Assembly: GCA_022823235.1 (NCBI GenBank)
Contig: JAJDXO010000009.1
Location: 1-64,000 of the forward strand
DNA: 64,000 bases
Reading direction: 5' to 3'
Origin: Rhodospirillales bacterium
GTDB lineage: Bacteria > Pseudomonadota > Alphaproteobacteria > Rhodospirillales > UBA2165
The notes beneath the pieces were generated by a model. It ran no database searches and was not told the origin of the DNA. It saw nothing but the letters and a program-made list of their open reading frames with translations. Below are positions 55,053-63,671 of the stretch, one piece after another. Each line of letters begins with the position of its first letter. Positions within the stretch are counted from its first letter, which is position 1. The position numbers and the translations under genes are program-made.

Positions 55053-55850
55053 TTATGGCTCGCCGCGGCGAACCAGATTCCCCAACGCGCCGTGCAGGGC
55101 GGGCGTTGCCGCCAGGATGCTTCCGGACGACAGCATCCCGGAACCGCCATTCACCTCGGACACTAGGCCTCCGGCCTCCCTGACCAGAACAATGCCGGCC
55201 GCGATATCCCAGGCTTGCAGGCCGCTCTCCCAATATCCTTCGTATCGGCCCGCGGCGACATAGGCAAGGTCGAGCGCCGCGGAGCCGAAACGCCGGATGC
55301 CGGCTGAATGGTTCATGACCGCTTCCATCTCCGAAAGGAAATTGTCCTGCCCCTTGCGCCCTTTGAAGGGAATGCCGGTGGCGAACAGGGACTCGGCGAG
55401 GCCCTGGCGGGCGGAGACGCGGATACGCCGGTCATTGAGCATGGCGCCGGCGCCCTTCTCCGCTGAAAACATCAGCTCGTTGATGGGGTCGAAGACGACG
55501 CCGGCCGTCAGTTCGCCGTCTTCTTCGAGGGCAATGGAAATGGCGAAATGCGCGATCCCGTGCACGAAGTTGGTCGTCCCGTCCACCGGGTCGACAATCC
55601 ACCGCCTGGCGGCGTCGGAACCCGCTTCCGCGCCGCTCTCTTCCATCAGGAATCCGAAGTCGGGCCGCGCCCGGCCCAGTTCCTCGCGCAGGATCTTTTC
55701 GGTGCGAATGTCGGCGGCGGTGACGAAGTCGGCGGGGCCCTTTCGGGAGACCTGAAGCTGATCAACCTCGCCGTAGTCGCGCTTGAGCCGGACGGCGGCC
55801 TTGCGCGCCGCACCCATCATCACGTTCATGTTTGCCGAGTAGCTGGCCAT
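55053..55850 (-). CDS. suhB: Inositol monophosphatase-family protein (SuhB type)
   Basis: A 265-residue Mg-dependent, lithium-sensitive-type phosphatase. It has the metal site EESGAE, the signature WIVDPVDGTTNFVHGIAHFAIS and the second motif WESGLQAWDIAAGIVLVREAGG. Bacterial relatives hydrolyse inositol 1-phosphate or related sugar phosphates; E. coli SuhB also acts in rRNA antitermination. It precedes the OmpA-domain gene and follows efp by 23 bp, so all may be co-transcribed leftward. Confidence 0.92.
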   Translation of the reverse strand: MASYSANMNVMMGAARKAAVRLKRDYGEVDQLQVSRKGPADFVTAADIRTEKILREELGRARPDFGFLMEESGAEAGSDAARRWIVDPVDGTTNFVHGIAHFAISIALEEDGELTAGVVFDPINELMFSAEKGAGAMLNDRRIRVSARQGLAESLFATGIPFKGRKGQDNFLSEMEAVMNHSAGIRRFGSAALDLAYVAAGRYEGYWESGLQAWDIAAGIVLVREAGGLVSEVNGGSGMLSSGSILAATPALHGALGNLVRRGEP

Positions 55851-55873
55851 CGCCGCCCCCTCCAGCGGTGCGG

Positions 55874-56443
55874 CTAGTCCTTCGCCCGCTCCACATAGCT
55901 CAGATCGGCCGTATTGATAACGATCCGGGTGCCCATTTCGATGTGAGGCGGAACCATGACCCGGACGCCGTTTTCCAGCATCGCGGGCTTGTAGGAGGCG
56001 GCGGCGGTTTGGCCCTTGATGACGGCGTCGGCCTCGGTGACCTCGAGGGTCACGGTCTCGGGCAGCTGGACGCTGATCGGCTCGTTCTCGAAGCTCTCGA
56101 CGTGGACATTCATTCCGTCCTGGAGAAATGCCAGCTGGTCCTCGCCGATGAGGTCCTTGTTGAGCGAAACCTGATCATAGGTCTCGGTATCCATGAAGGT
56201 GAACATATCCCCATCGCCGTAGAGGAACTGAAACTCTTTCTGATCCAGCCGAACCCGCTCGACATTTTCCGATGACCGGAACCGTTCATTGAGCTTGGTG
56301 CCGTCGCGGATGTCCTTCAGCTCCACCTGCAGATAGGCGCCCCCCTTACCCGGCTGGGTGTGCTGGATTTTTACCGCGCGCCATAGGCGGCCCTGGTGTT
56401 CGATGACCATCCCCGGGCGGACGGCGTTACCGTTGATTCTCAT
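55874..56443 (-). CDS. efp: Translation elongation factor P
   Basis: EF-P rescues ribosomes stalled at polyproline. The 189 residues start [18 protein letters not shown] (ATG 56443) and carry the loop [17 protein letters not shown] with the Lys at the tip that is modified in many species. The C-terminal OB domain ends [19 protein letters not shown]. The longer open frame to 56737 is not conserved. The nearby OmpA-like protein is full of PPP-type motifs, a natural EF-P client. Confidence 0.95.
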   Translation of the reverse strand: MRINGNAVRPGMVIEHQGRLWRAVKIQHTQPGKGGAYLQVELKDIRDGTKLNERFRSSENVERVRLDQKEFQFLYGDGDMFTFMDTETYDQVSLNKDLIGEDQLAFLQDGMNVHVESFENEPISVQLPETVTLEVTEADAVIKGQTAAASYKPAMLENGVRVMVPPHIEMGTRIVINTADLSYVERAKD

Positions 56444-56550
56444 GGCTTTGGCTCTGATCTCGCGTCTTTGAATTATCGCCGCCGGGCCGCCCCCGGCGAG
56501 TGGCGCGGAACCTATCACCGGGGGGCCGGGCAGGCAACGCCGGACGCATT

Positions 56551-57204
56551 TCAGGCGTTGGCGGATTCGGCGATCACGCGGTTGAACGCTTCGACCCCCG
56601 CGCCGGGGCCGTCCGGGTGAGTCCAGACCGCCGAAACGACAGCGAGAAAATCGGCGCCGGCGCGGATCAGCGGCGGGCTGTTCTCCGGAGTAATGCCGCC
56701 AATGGCGACACAGGGCACGGTCGTGGTTTCGGACCACTCGGCAAGCAGTTCCGGCTCCGCCGCGGTTTTGGCATCCTTGGTGGCGGTCGGAAAGAACGCG
56801 CCAAATGCGACATAGTCGGCCCCCGCATCGGCGGCGGTCATCGCCAGATGTTTCGAGTTGTGACAGGTTACGCCGACGATGGCGTCTATCCCCAGCAGAC
56901 CGCGCGCCTCCTCATAGCTTGCATCGTCCTGGCCGACATGGACCCCGTCGCATCCCGTTTCGGCGGCAAGGTCCGGCCGATCATTCATGATGAACGCCAC
57001 ATCCCGCGATTGAGCGATCGGCGCCAGTGCTGCCGCGGCTTGGCGCACGTCGTCGTCGCCCGCGTCCTTCAGGCGGAGCTGAACGCACGCCACATCGCCG
57101 GCGTCGAGGGCCGCCTCGAGGTCATCGGCGAAGCGGGAAAGCTCGACTTTCGGCGGCGTTATCAGATAGAGCCGGCAGGTATCCGATATGGTCTCTTGGT
57201 TCAT
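56551..57204 (-). CDS. thiE: Thiamine-phosphate synthase
   Basis: A TIM-barrel enzyme of 217 residues that joins HMP-PP and thiazole phosphate. Motifs: [19 protein letters not shown], the pyrophosphate-binding [49 protein letters not shown] and [12 protein letters not shown] 57204 matches the family; the frame extends to 57258. No TPP riboswitch is recognisable in the 99 bp before the gene. It is upstream of efp on the same strand with a 107-bp gap. Confidence 0.93.
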   Translation of the reverse strand: MNQETISDTCRLYLITPPKVELSRFADDLEAALDAGDVACVQLRLKDAGDDDVRQAAAALAPIAQSRDVAFIMNDRPDLAAETGCDGVHVGQDDASYEEARGLLGIDAIVGVTCHNSKHLAMTAADAGADYVAFGAFFPTATKDAKTAAEPELLAEWSETTTVPCVAIGGITPENSPPLIRAGADFLAVVSAVWTHPDGPGAGVEAFNRVIAESANA

Positions 57205-57303
57205 AGGGGGACAGATACCCCCCGGATGGCGGCCGCGCAATCGCTGGATTGCTTGCACTTGCCGCTCAGCGCGCTACATGTGGAACCAGTGGAGGAGAGT
57301 CTG

Positions 57304-57750
57304 ATGATCGACATAGAGCAGGTAGACCATATCGGAATTCGGGTGAAGGATCTCGACCGGGCACTGGACTTTTACAGGATTTTCGGTTTCGAGGAGACCG
57401 CGCGGGCGGGCAATGACCCGGTGGTCGTGGTCAAGAACGCGCGGCAGGTGGAACTCAACCTCGTCTACAATTCCACCACCGAGAATGACGGCGACAATAT
57501 TCTGATGGATGTGGACGAAAAGTATTCGGGCTTTACCCATGTGGCGCTGAGAATTTCATCGGTGCTCGACACCCTGAAGAGCCTGGAAGAGAACCGAATT
57601 CGGATTACCCAGGGGCCGGTGTCGTTTGGCCGCGACGGCCACGTTTCCATTTTCGTCCGCGATCCCGACCGCAACGTGCTGGAACTCCGGGGCCGGGCCG
57701 AGAACTATGACGAAATCCCCGGCCTGACCATCTACGAGAACGAGAACTAG
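57304..57750 (+). CDS. VOC-family (glyoxalase/dioxygenase-like) protein
   Basis: A 148-residue protein with the paired beta-alpha-beta-beta-beta units of the vicinal oxygen chelate fold. Potential metal ligands are His9 in VDHIGIRVKDLDRALDFY, Glu and His in the central strands (VELNLVYN, FTHVALRIS) and Glu in VLELRGR. It may be a glyoxalase I-like isomerase or a lyase; the substrate is unknown. ATG 57304 follows GGAGGAGAGTCTG. Divergent from thiE, convergent with the next gene. Confidence 0.85.
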   Translation: MIDIEQVDHIGIRVKDLDRALDFYRIFGFEETARAGNDPVVVVKNARQVELNLVYNSTTENDGDNILMDVDEKYSGFTHVALRISSVLDTLKSLEENRIRITQGPVSFGRDGHVSIFVRDPDRNVLELRGRAENYDEIPGLTIYENEN

Positions 57751-57757
57751 CAGGCTG

Positions 57758-58162
57758 CTAGCCCCCCTTCAGCCAATCGCGGAGCGCCGCGTCGGTTGAC
57801 GTGGAGAATTCCAGTGCCGCGTCGTTGCTCTCGTCCAGGCGGGCACCCGATTTCGCCGCCATGTCCCGGACCCGGTCGAGAACGTCGCCCGGCGCATCCA
57901 GCCGGAGCCGGGCGATCCCCTCGGCCAGCGCGGCCATGGCATGGCCCGCCGCGCCGCCGCAATCTAAGATCCCTTCAAAGTCCGCCGCGGGCCGGGCTTC
58001 GGCAGCCGCTGCCCAGAGTTCCCGGAAGTAGGCCGCCCCGTGGGTCGCCGCGGCCTCGGGCGGGCTCATGAGGATGACCGGGACACCAAGCTCGGCGGCG
58101 GCGGCCAAAACGGCCTCGGCCTCGGCCAGGTCGCGGGCGACGACACGCGGCGTTCGGTTCAC
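57758..58162 (-). CDS. Conserved hypothetical protein of 134 residues
   Basis: An Ala/Glu-rich soluble protein beginning MNRTPRVVARDLAEAEAVLA, with a Rossmann-like opening (LAAAAELGVPVILMSPPEAAATHGAAYF) and DCGGAAGHAMAALAEGI. No known catalytic motif, signal or membrane segment. The ATG at 58162 overlaps the stop of the AlkD-like gene by 4 bp (ATGA-type junction), showing it is a real, translationally coupled gene. I do not recognise the family firmly. Confidence 0.72.
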   Translation of the reverse strand: MNRTPRVVARDLAEAEAVLAAAAELGVPVILMSPPEAAATHGAAYFRELWAAAAEARPAADFEGILDCGGAAGHAMAALAEGIARLRLDAPGDVLDRVRDMAAKSGARLDESNDAALEFSTSTDAALRDWLKGG

Positions 58163-58890
58163 CGGCTCAACGCCGTGCGAAGGCGCAATTGGGTCTCGCC
58201 GGGAAGCTTGCGGCTTGCTTCCTTGAAAGACAGGGCGGAGAGGCCCGGGCCCAGTTCGAGAATCAGTTTTTCCGCCTGCGCCGGGTCCCGGTCGGCGATT
58301 TCCCGGATCACCCAGCCGACCGCCTTGCGGATGAAGAATTCCGTCTCGTCTAGGAGCGCCCGGCAGCTATCGGCCAACTGGGCCTCGCGCAAACGCGCCG
58401 CGCGGATGGAGGGGATGTGCGCCAAAAGCGATGCGCGCCGCCGCCACATCCACGGATCATGGGTCCAGGCGGCGATCGCCGGCCAGCTTTCAGCGTCGTC
58501 GAGCGCCACCCGGCCGATGACGAAGATGGAGAGCGCGTCCACCGTGTCCCAGTTGGAGAGCTCGCCCAGCCAGTCGTGAAACACGTCCGCCAAATGGGTA
58601 TGGCGGAAACGGCCGGCAAACTGCTGGGCGATGAAGATGGCAAGCAGCCGGTCATCGTGACATGGCGACGACCGAAGCGCCGCCAGACCGTCAATGAGCA
58701 ACGCGGCGTCCGCTTCGGGAACCCGGCGCTTGACCGATTTTGCGGCGCGGCGCACATCCGGCACGCCGCAGCCCAGGACTTCGAGCCGCGATTTCAGGTA
58801 CCGCTTTCGCCCCTCGGCCTTGACGGGATCGCCCCGCCGCCGCAGGTCCGCCTGCGCGGCCTCGATCGCCGGGAGGAGCGGGCCGTCCAT
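58159..58890 (-). CDS. DNA alkylation repair (AlkD-like, HEAT-repeat) protein
   Basis: The 243 residues match the AlkD/AlkC-like superhelical glycosylase family: early YLKSRLEVLGCGVPDVRRAAK, central LSNWDTVDALSIFVIG and WTHDPWMWRRRASLLAHIPS (Trp, Asp and Arg of the DNA-binding cleft), and FFIRKAVGWVIREIADRDP. AlkD excises bulky cationic alkylpurines. It lies 4 bp after gap on the same strand and overlaps the next gene by 4 bp. Confidence 0.87.
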   Translation of the reverse strand: MDGPLLPAIEAAQADLRRRGDPVKAEGRKRYLKSRLEVLGCGVPDVRRAAKSVKRRVPEADAALLIDGLAALRSSPCHDDRLLAIFIAQQFAGRFRHTHLADVFHDWLGELSNWDTVDALSIFVIGRVALDDAESWPAIAAWTHDPWMWRRRASLLAHIPSIRAARLREAQLADSCRALLDETEFFIRKAVGWVIREIADRDPAQAEKLILELGPGLSALSFKEASRKLPGETQLRLRTALSR

Positions 58891-58894
58891 CGCC

Positions 58895-59905
58895 TCAGAT
58901 CTTGCGGCCGATCTCCGTCGCCGTATCGACCATGCGGTTGGAGAAGCCCCATTCGTTGTCGTACCAGGAGAGCACCCGGACGAACTCGCCCTCGATGACC
59001 TGGGTTTCCGGGAGGTCGAATACCGAACTCGCCGGGTTGTGGTTGAAGTCGGCGGAGACCAGCGGCGCCTCGTTGGTGGTGAGGATGCCCTCCAGCGGTC
59101 CGGACGAGGCGGCCGCTCGGATGGCGTCGTTGACCTCGTCCACCGAGGTGGACCTGACGGGCGTGAACTTGAAATCGATCACCGACACATTGGGGGTCGG
59201 CACCCGGATCGAGGTGCCGTCGAGCTTGCCGTTCAACTCCGGCAGCACCAGGCCCACGGCGCGGGCCGCCCCGGTCGACGTCGGGATCAGCGAGGACGCC
59301 GCGGCGCGGGCCCGCCGGAGATCCTTGTGCAGCGTATCGACGGTCCGCTGATCGCCGGTATAGGAATGGATGGTGGTCATGAAGCCGCGCTCGATGCCGA
59401 TGGCGTCGTTCAGCACCTTGGCGACCGGAGCCAGGCAGTTGGTGGTGCAGGACGCGTTGGAGACCACCTGATGGTCGGGGGTGAGCTGCTCGTGGTTGAC
59501 GCCGAAGACGACGGTGAGGTCGGCGCCGGATGCCGGGGCCGAGACCAGCACCCGCTTGGCGCCGGCGTCCAGATGCTGGGCGGCGGCGTCGCGGTCGGCG
59601 AAAATGCCGGTGCATTCAAGGGCGATGTCGACGCCCATGCCGCCCCAGGGCAGCGCCTTGGGATCCCGCTCCGCGGTCACTTTGATCGGGCCGGTACCGG
59701 CATCGATGGTGTCCCCGTCGACCGAGACGTCGCCGGGCAGGGTGCCGTGGACCGTATCGTATTTGAGCAGGTGGGCATTGGACCCCGGATCGCCCAAATC
59801 GTTGATGCAGACCACTTCCACGTCGTTGCGCTGGGATTCGATCAAGGAGCGGAAGACCAGCCGGCCGATGCGGCCGAACCCGTTAATCGCAACACGTAAT
59901 GCCAT
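58895..59905 (-). CDS. gap: Glyceraldehyde-3-phosphate dehydrogenase, type I
   Basis: The 336 residues start MALRVAINGFGRIGRLVFRS (ATG 59905 with GGAGG upstream) and have the active-site Cys in SNASCTTNCLAP. Other motifs are TGDQRTVDTLHKDLRRARA, VPTPNVSVIDF and WYDNEWGFSNRM. Asp in CINDLGDP at the end of the second strand favours NAD over NADP. An open frame to 60262 is not conserved. Upstream (60001) is a perfect DnaA box. Confidence 0.96.
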   Translation of the reverse strand: MALRVAINGFGRIGRLVFRSLIESQRNDVEVVCINDLGDPGSNAHLLKYDTVHGTLPGDVSVDGDTIDAGTGPIKVTAERDPKALPWGGMGVDIALECTGIFADRDAAAQHLDAGAKRVLVSAPASGADLTVVFGVNHEQLTPDHQVVSNASCTTNCLAPVAKVLNDAIGIERGFMTTIHSYTGDQRTVDTLHKDLRRARAAASSLIPTSTGAARAVGLVLPELNGKLDGTSIRVPTPNVSVIDFKFTPVRSTSVDEVNDAIRAAASSGPLEGILTTNEAPLVSADFNHNPASSVFDLPETQVIEGEFVRVLSWYDNEWGFSNRMVDTATEIGRKI

Positions 59906-60000
59906 CGATACCTCCGTTCGGCGGGATGAATTTGGGGCGGCTTGCGGGCGCAAGATCGTTGGTTCGGGAGCCTCCGTCAACCGGCAATTTGAGGGTCTTG

Positions 60001-60009
60001 TGTGGATAA
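60001..60009 (-). promoter_or_regulatory. Perfect DnaA box (TTATCCACA on the minus strand)
   Basis: TGTGGATAA, the complement of the strong R1-type box TTATCCACA, lies 96 bp upstream of the gap start in the gap between gap and the DUF4164 gene. A single box can mediate DnaA transcriptional control; another perfect copy occurs at 63886-63894. Confidence 0.5.
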
Positions 60010-60099
60010 CTTCGCAAATTGATTCGGTTGACGGCGAAGCGGCCCTGCGCGTAACCTCCAGCCGGTTTTTCAACCCCGCACGGAAGGTCACCCCCGTCC

Positions 60100-60357
60100 T
60101 TGGCCGACGACGATCCCCAATCCTCCACCCGCGCCGAAGCCGCCCGGAACCGTATCGAGCGGGCGCTCGTCCGGCTGGAAGCGGCCATCGACGAGAGGCT
60201 CGCGGAAGGCGCGAAGCCGGCCGGGGCCGATCCCGAAATTGCCGGGAAGCTGGATGCCGCACACCGGGAGATCGCCGGGCTCAAGGACCGCAACCGTCAG
60301 GTCTCGGACAAGCTCGACAAGGCCATCGGCCGCATGAAATCCGTGTTGGGCGAATAG
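60100..60357 (+). CDS. DUF4164-family coiled-coil protein
   Basis: An 85-residue, almost wholly helical protein (ARNRIERALVRLEAAIDER, then AHREIAGLKDRNRQVSDKLD) with a non-ATG start (TTG). The small coiled-coil family is found in alphaproteobacteria upstream of zapA, as here (15 bp gap). Function unknown; co-transcription suggests a link to division or to ZapA. Confidence 0.78.
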   Translation: MADDDPQSSTRAEAARNRIERALVRLEAAIDERLAEGAKPAGADPEIAGKLDAAHREIAGLKDRNRQVSDKLDKAIGRMKSVLGE

Positions 60358-60372
60358 GAGCCGGCGTTCGTC

Positions 60373-60693
60373 ATGGCCCAGGTCACCGTCACCATCAACA
60401 ACCGCCGCTACGAGATCGCCTGCGACGATGGCCAGGAAGCGCACCTGACGCGCCTCGCCCAGGATCTCGGCAAGCGGGTGGACGAACTGACCGCGGCGGT
60501 CGGCCAGATCGGCGATTCGCGCCTGCTGGTTATGGCGAACCTGCTGGTCGCCGATGAGCTCTCCGAGGCCCATGCGGAGCTCGATGCGTTCCGCGACGAC
60601 GGCAAGGAGCCCGCGGCCGCCGCGGCCATCCCCGAGCTTGAGCGCCTCGCCGACCGGATCGAGGCGCTCGCCGAGAAACTGGAACAAAGCTGA
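60373..60693 (+). CDS. zapA: Cell division protein ZapA
   Basis: ZapA crosslinks FtsZ protofilaments. The 106 residues contain the globular N-terminal part (VTVTINNRRYEIACDDGQE, LTRLAQDLGKRVDEL) and a C-terminal coiled coil (ELERLADRIEALAEKLEQ). It is followed by 6S RNA and 5-formyl-THF cyclo-ligase, the conserved bacterial order. Confidence 0.93.
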   Translation: MAQVTVTINNRRYEIACDDGQEAHLTRLAQDLGKRVDELTAAVGQIGDSRLLVMANLLVADELSEAHAELDAFRDDGKEPAAAAAIPELERLADRIEALAEKLEQS

Positions 60694-60714
60694 CTTTCGG
60701 CCTATTTTAGGCCC

Positions 60715-60885
60715 GGACGTGGCGCTGCGGGACGCGTTAGCAGACACGGATCCCCGGGGCCAATATACGACTATCGGGAGCTGTCCCTGGCGGACTCTTG
60801 GGTCCGGCACACGGCGCCCACCTGGACCTTTGGGCCTAGGTGGATTCATTTCTCGACGGTCTCCGCGGCGTCCCGTCCAACCGAA
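60715..60885 (+). ncRNA. ssrS: 6S RNA (ssrS)
   Basis: The 207-bp gap between zapA and the cyclo-ligase gene is where 6S RNA is encoded in most proteobacteria. A closing stem is visible: CGGGACGC (60728-60735) pairs with GCGTCCCG (60868-60875). Between them the sequence folds into further helices (for example CCACCTGGACC with GGGCCTAGGTGG near 60807-60843), leaving a large internal bubble of the kind that mimics an open promoter and binds RNA polymerase. Ends are approximate. Confidence 0.75.
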
Positions 60886-60900
60886 CAAGCCGGGTCTGAT

Positions 60901-61494
60901 ATGACAGCGACCCCGTCCGAAAAAATGCGCCTCCGCGAGCAGTACCGCGCCGCTCGCCACGCCATTTCCGCCGACGACGCGGCGAACGCGGCGTTGGCCA
61001 TCCGCGATCACTTCCTGGGCGGCATCGAGATGACGGCCAAGTGCGCCGTCGCCGGCACCCTGCCGCTGCCCGGTGAGGTCGATCCCACCCCGTTGATGCG
61101 GGCCCTCCACGAAAACGGCCACCCGCTGTGCCTCCCCGCCATGCCGAAACAGACGGGAGGGCCGGGCAAGCCATTGGCCTTCCGCGCCTATGCGCCGGGC
61201 GACCCCCTCGCCGTCGCCGCCTTCGGCGTCCGGGAACCGGGGCCCGAGACGGAAATCCTCACCCCGGCGGTCGTGCTCACTCCGCTGATCGCCGTCGATC
61301 GTGCCGGCAACCGGCTGGGGCAGGGGGGCGGCTTTTACGACCGCACCATGAGCGTTTTCCGCGCCGCCCTGCATCCGCCCCGTTTCATCGGCCTCGCCTA
61401 TGCCGCCCAGGTTATTGACAGCCTGCCCCACGACCGATTTGATCAGCCCCTCGACGGGGTGGTGACCGAGGAAGGCGTCACCCTTTTTTCGTAG
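60901..61494 (+). CDS. fthC: 5-formyltetrahydrofolate cyclo-ligase
   Basis: It converts 5-formyl-THF to 5,10-methenyl-THF using ATP. The 197 residues show the N-terminal Arg/Lys site (MRLREQYRAARHAIS), EVDPTPLMRALHENGH, and the signature VVLTPLIAVDRAGNRLGQGGGFYDR, then GLAYAAQ. Directly downstream of 6S RNA, with which it is often co-transcribed. Confidence 0.93.
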   Translation: MTATPSEKMRLREQYRAARHAISADDAANAALAIRDHFLGGIEMTAKCAVAGTLPLPGEVDPTPLMRALHENGHPLCLPAMPKQTGGPGKPLAFRAYAPGDPLAVAAFGVREPGPETEILTPAVVLTPLIAVDRAGNRLGQGGGFYDRTMSVFRAALHPPRFIGLAYAAQVIDSLPHDRFDQPLDGVVTEEGVTLFS

Positions 61495-61538
61495 ACCCGA
61501 ATTGAACCGGTTCCCTTGGACCGGACAGGAGGCCGGTG

Positions 61539-62339
61539 ATGCGAATCCTCTATTGCGGCGACGTGGTCGGCCGCGCGGGCCGCGACGCGTTGGCCCGGGA
61601 GCTTCCCGGCCTGATCGAGGACCGCCGGGTCGACCTCGTGATCGTCAACGGCGAGAACGCCGCCCATGGCTTCGGCCTCACCGGGAAGATCTGCCGCGAC
61701 TTCTACGACCTCGGCACCGACGTCGTCACCACCGGCAACCACGCCTGGGACCAACGGGAGATGCTGACCTATATCGACGGCGATCCCAAGGTCCTCCGCC
61801 CGCTGAACTACCCGCCCGGCACGCCCGGGCGCGGCGCCGGCATTTTCGAAGCCCGGAGCGGCGCGAGCGTGCTGGTCGCCCAGGTGATGGGCCGGCTGTT
61901 CATGGACCCCCTCGACGATCCGTTCCAGGCCATCGACGCGGCCTTGGCGGACTGCGTGCTTGGCGAGACCGTGGATGCCGTCGTCGTCGACGTCCATGCC
62001 GAGGCGACCTCCGAGAAGGCGGCCATGGGCGTCCATCTCGACGGCCGGGTGAGCCTGGTCGCCGGCACCCATTCCCACGTGCCGACGGCGGATGCCCGGC
62101 TGCTGCCCGGCGGCACCGCCTTCCAGACCGATCTCGGCATGTGCGGCGACTACGATTCGGTCATCGGCATGAAGAAGGAGGCCGCCACGGCCCGCTTCGT
62201 CACCAAGCTCCCCGCCGAGCGCCTGGAGCCCGCGGAAGGGGAGGGGACGGTCTGCGGCGTCCTGCTCGAGACCGGCCCGGACGGTCTGGCCGTTTCCCTC
62301 GATCCGGTGCGCCTCGGCCCGCATATTCCCAACACCTGA
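61539..62339 (+). CDS. YmdB-family metallophosphoesterase
   Basis: The 266-residue product begins MRILYCGDVVGRAGRDALA, with VIVNGENAAHGFGLT, TTGNHAWDQREML and the terminal GTHSHVPTADARLLPGGTAFQTDLGMCG. These are all the metal-binding motifs of the YmdB (TIGR00282) phosphodiesterases, which hydrolyse cyclic nucleotides in Bacillus. ATG 61539 is preceded immediately by an in-frame GTG (61536) and by CAGGAGG. It follows the cyclo-ligase by 44 bp. Confidence 0.9.
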   Translation: MRILYCGDVVGRAGRDALARELPGLIEDRRVDLVIVNGENAAHGFGLTGKICRDFYDLGTDVVTTGNHAWDQREMLTYIDGDPKVLRPLNYPPGTPGRGAGIFEARSGASVLVAQVMGRLFMDPLDDPFQAIDAALADCVLGETVDAVVVDVHAEATSEKAAMGVHLDGRVSLVAGTHSHVPTADARLLPGGTAFQTDLGMCGDYDSVIGMKKEAATARFVTKLPAERLEPAEGEGTVCGVLLETGPDGLAVSLDPVRLGPHIPNT

Positions 62340-62753
62340 GCCGCATTTCCCGCCGGGGTCATGGTCTGCGCGGCGTGGTAAAGGCCGGGCGTAAAAAAAA
62401 GACCGGGCGTAAAAAAGCCGCCGGAAACGGCGGCTGCGATTCAGATGAATGGACCGGCGCGCACGGCTCCCGATCCTAGAAAAAAACCATACCATATCCG
62501 TCGCATATGTCGCAAGCTTTTTTTGAATTATTTTCGTGAATCCGGAAAATTATCGCCGAACCGTGGATAACCGTGCGGGAAACAACCTCGAAATATGGCT
62601 GAAAATGGACAAAAATATGAACTTCTCTCCTTGTGACAAAAATGCATCATACTTTGAAAATATTTATAATATCGGAGCAAACGAGCCTGCCCGCGACGGC
62701 GCGGAGTTTCGAGTTCAGGCCGCCCTTGGTGCGGCCGATGGGGTGCGGCCGTC
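62340..62753. other. AT-rich non-coding interval with a DnaA-box-like site
   Basis: About 410 bp without a supportable gene. From about 62460 to 62690 the base composition is clearly AT-rich in an otherwise GC-rich region, with several A and T tracts. One DnaA-box-like sequence CGTGGATAA (one mismatch, 62562-62570) is present. A related direct repeat, GGCGTAAAAAA, occurs near 62389 and 62406. Confidence 0.5.
62411..62434 (-). terminator. Leftward Rho-independent terminator
   Basis: GCCGCCG (62417-62423) and CGGCGGC (62428-62434) form a stem with a GAAA loop (complement TTTC on the transcribed strand), followed leftward by six U encoded by AAAAAA at 62411-62416. It would end leftward transcripts, most likely from the TRAP-type binding protein gene 320 bp away or from an unrecognised RNA in the AT-rich interval. 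Confidence 0.7.
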
Positions 62754-63671
62754 TCAGTCGATGTATCGGAAGACCGCGTCGCCCAGCACCCGGCGGTGCT
62801 TCTCGACCAGCGGGGCGACGGCGTCCGCGAACCGCTGGCGCTCATCCTCGGTGAGTTCGTGGACGTCGTTCTCGTCCGGGCTCAGATTTGCCAGCACCTC
62901 GTCGTCCTCGGCCCGGGCGAATTCCCGCTGGGCCTCGGTGGCTTTCCGGACCGCGGCGTCCAGGGCCTCGCGGACATTCGCGTTCAGCGCCTCGTATTGT
63001 TCGTTGTTGATCAGCACAAGGCAGACGCCGAAGAAGTGGCCGGTCAGCGTGATGTATCTGTGGTGGCGATAGGTGCCGAAGCGGTAGGTGTTGGTCAGCG
63101 GGTTTTCCTGCACGTCGATGCGGCCCGACCTGGCGGCCTCCACCAGATCGGCGACGTCGACGAAGGCCGGCTCCATGCCGAGGAGCCGGAAGGTCTCCTG
63201 GTGAAGCTCGGAGTTCATCGTCCGCACCTTGAGGCCGGCGCAATCGGCGGGCGAGGTCAATTGCCGCACGCCGTTGGAGAAGTGGCGGAAGCCGTTGTCC
63301 CAGAAGGCCAGCACCCGGAAGCCGGTGGCCTCGAGGAACTTCCGCCTGATGGTCCCGCCCAAGCCCCCGTCCAGCAGGCCGTAGGCCTTCTCCCGGCTCT
63401 CGATGACGAACGGCAGATCGAAGATGCCCACCTCGGCCACCCGGCCGGCCAGGTAGCTGCCGGCGAAATAGCACATGGTGAGTTCGCCTCCCTCCACCAT
63501 GTCCAGGAGGTCGATCGCCTTGATGCCGTGGCTTTCGGGCATGTTTCCCTGATGGACGAATTCGATCCCGTCGCCGAGTTGCCGGGCAAGCTCTTCGCCC
63601 AGGATGGCGGCGGCGCGATTGTGGACGCTGGCCGGCGGCTGATAGCCGCCCATGGTAATGCGGGTGCTCAT
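62754..63671 (-). CDS. TRAP-type (DctP) solute-binding protein without signal peptide
   Basis: The 305 residues match the DctP family: AILGEELARQLGDGIEFVHQG, YFAGSYLAGRVAEVGIFDLPF, the hinge FWDNGFRHFSNGVRQLTSPADCAGLKVRTM with the conserved carboxylate-binding Arg region, and AARSGRIDVQENPLTNTYRFG. The protein starts MSTRITMGGYQPPAS, exactly at the first strand of the mature fold, so no signal peptide is present, and no dctQ or dctM permease gene is adjacent. It may be cytoplasmic, or the start may have been lost. The next 329 bp upstream are non-coding. Confidence 0.8.
   Translation of the reverse strand: MSTRITMGGYQPPASVHNRAAAILGEELARQLGDGIEFVHQGNMPESHGIKAIDLLDMVEGGELTMCYFAGSYLAGRVAEVGIFDLPFVIESREKAYGLLDGGLGGTIRRKFLEATGFRVLAFWDNGFRHFSNGVRQLTSPADCAGLKVRTMNSELHQETFRLLGMEPAFVDVADLVEAARSGRIDVQENPLTNTYRFGTYRHHRYITLTGHFFGVCLVLINNEQYEALNANVREALDAAVRKATEAQREFARAEDDEVLANLSPDENDVHELTEDERQRFADAVAPLVEKHRRVLGDAVFRYID

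Noticed and set aside
57205..57303. TPP riboswitch before thiE
   Set aside because: The divergent gap is only 99 bp and no thi-box core was recognisable.
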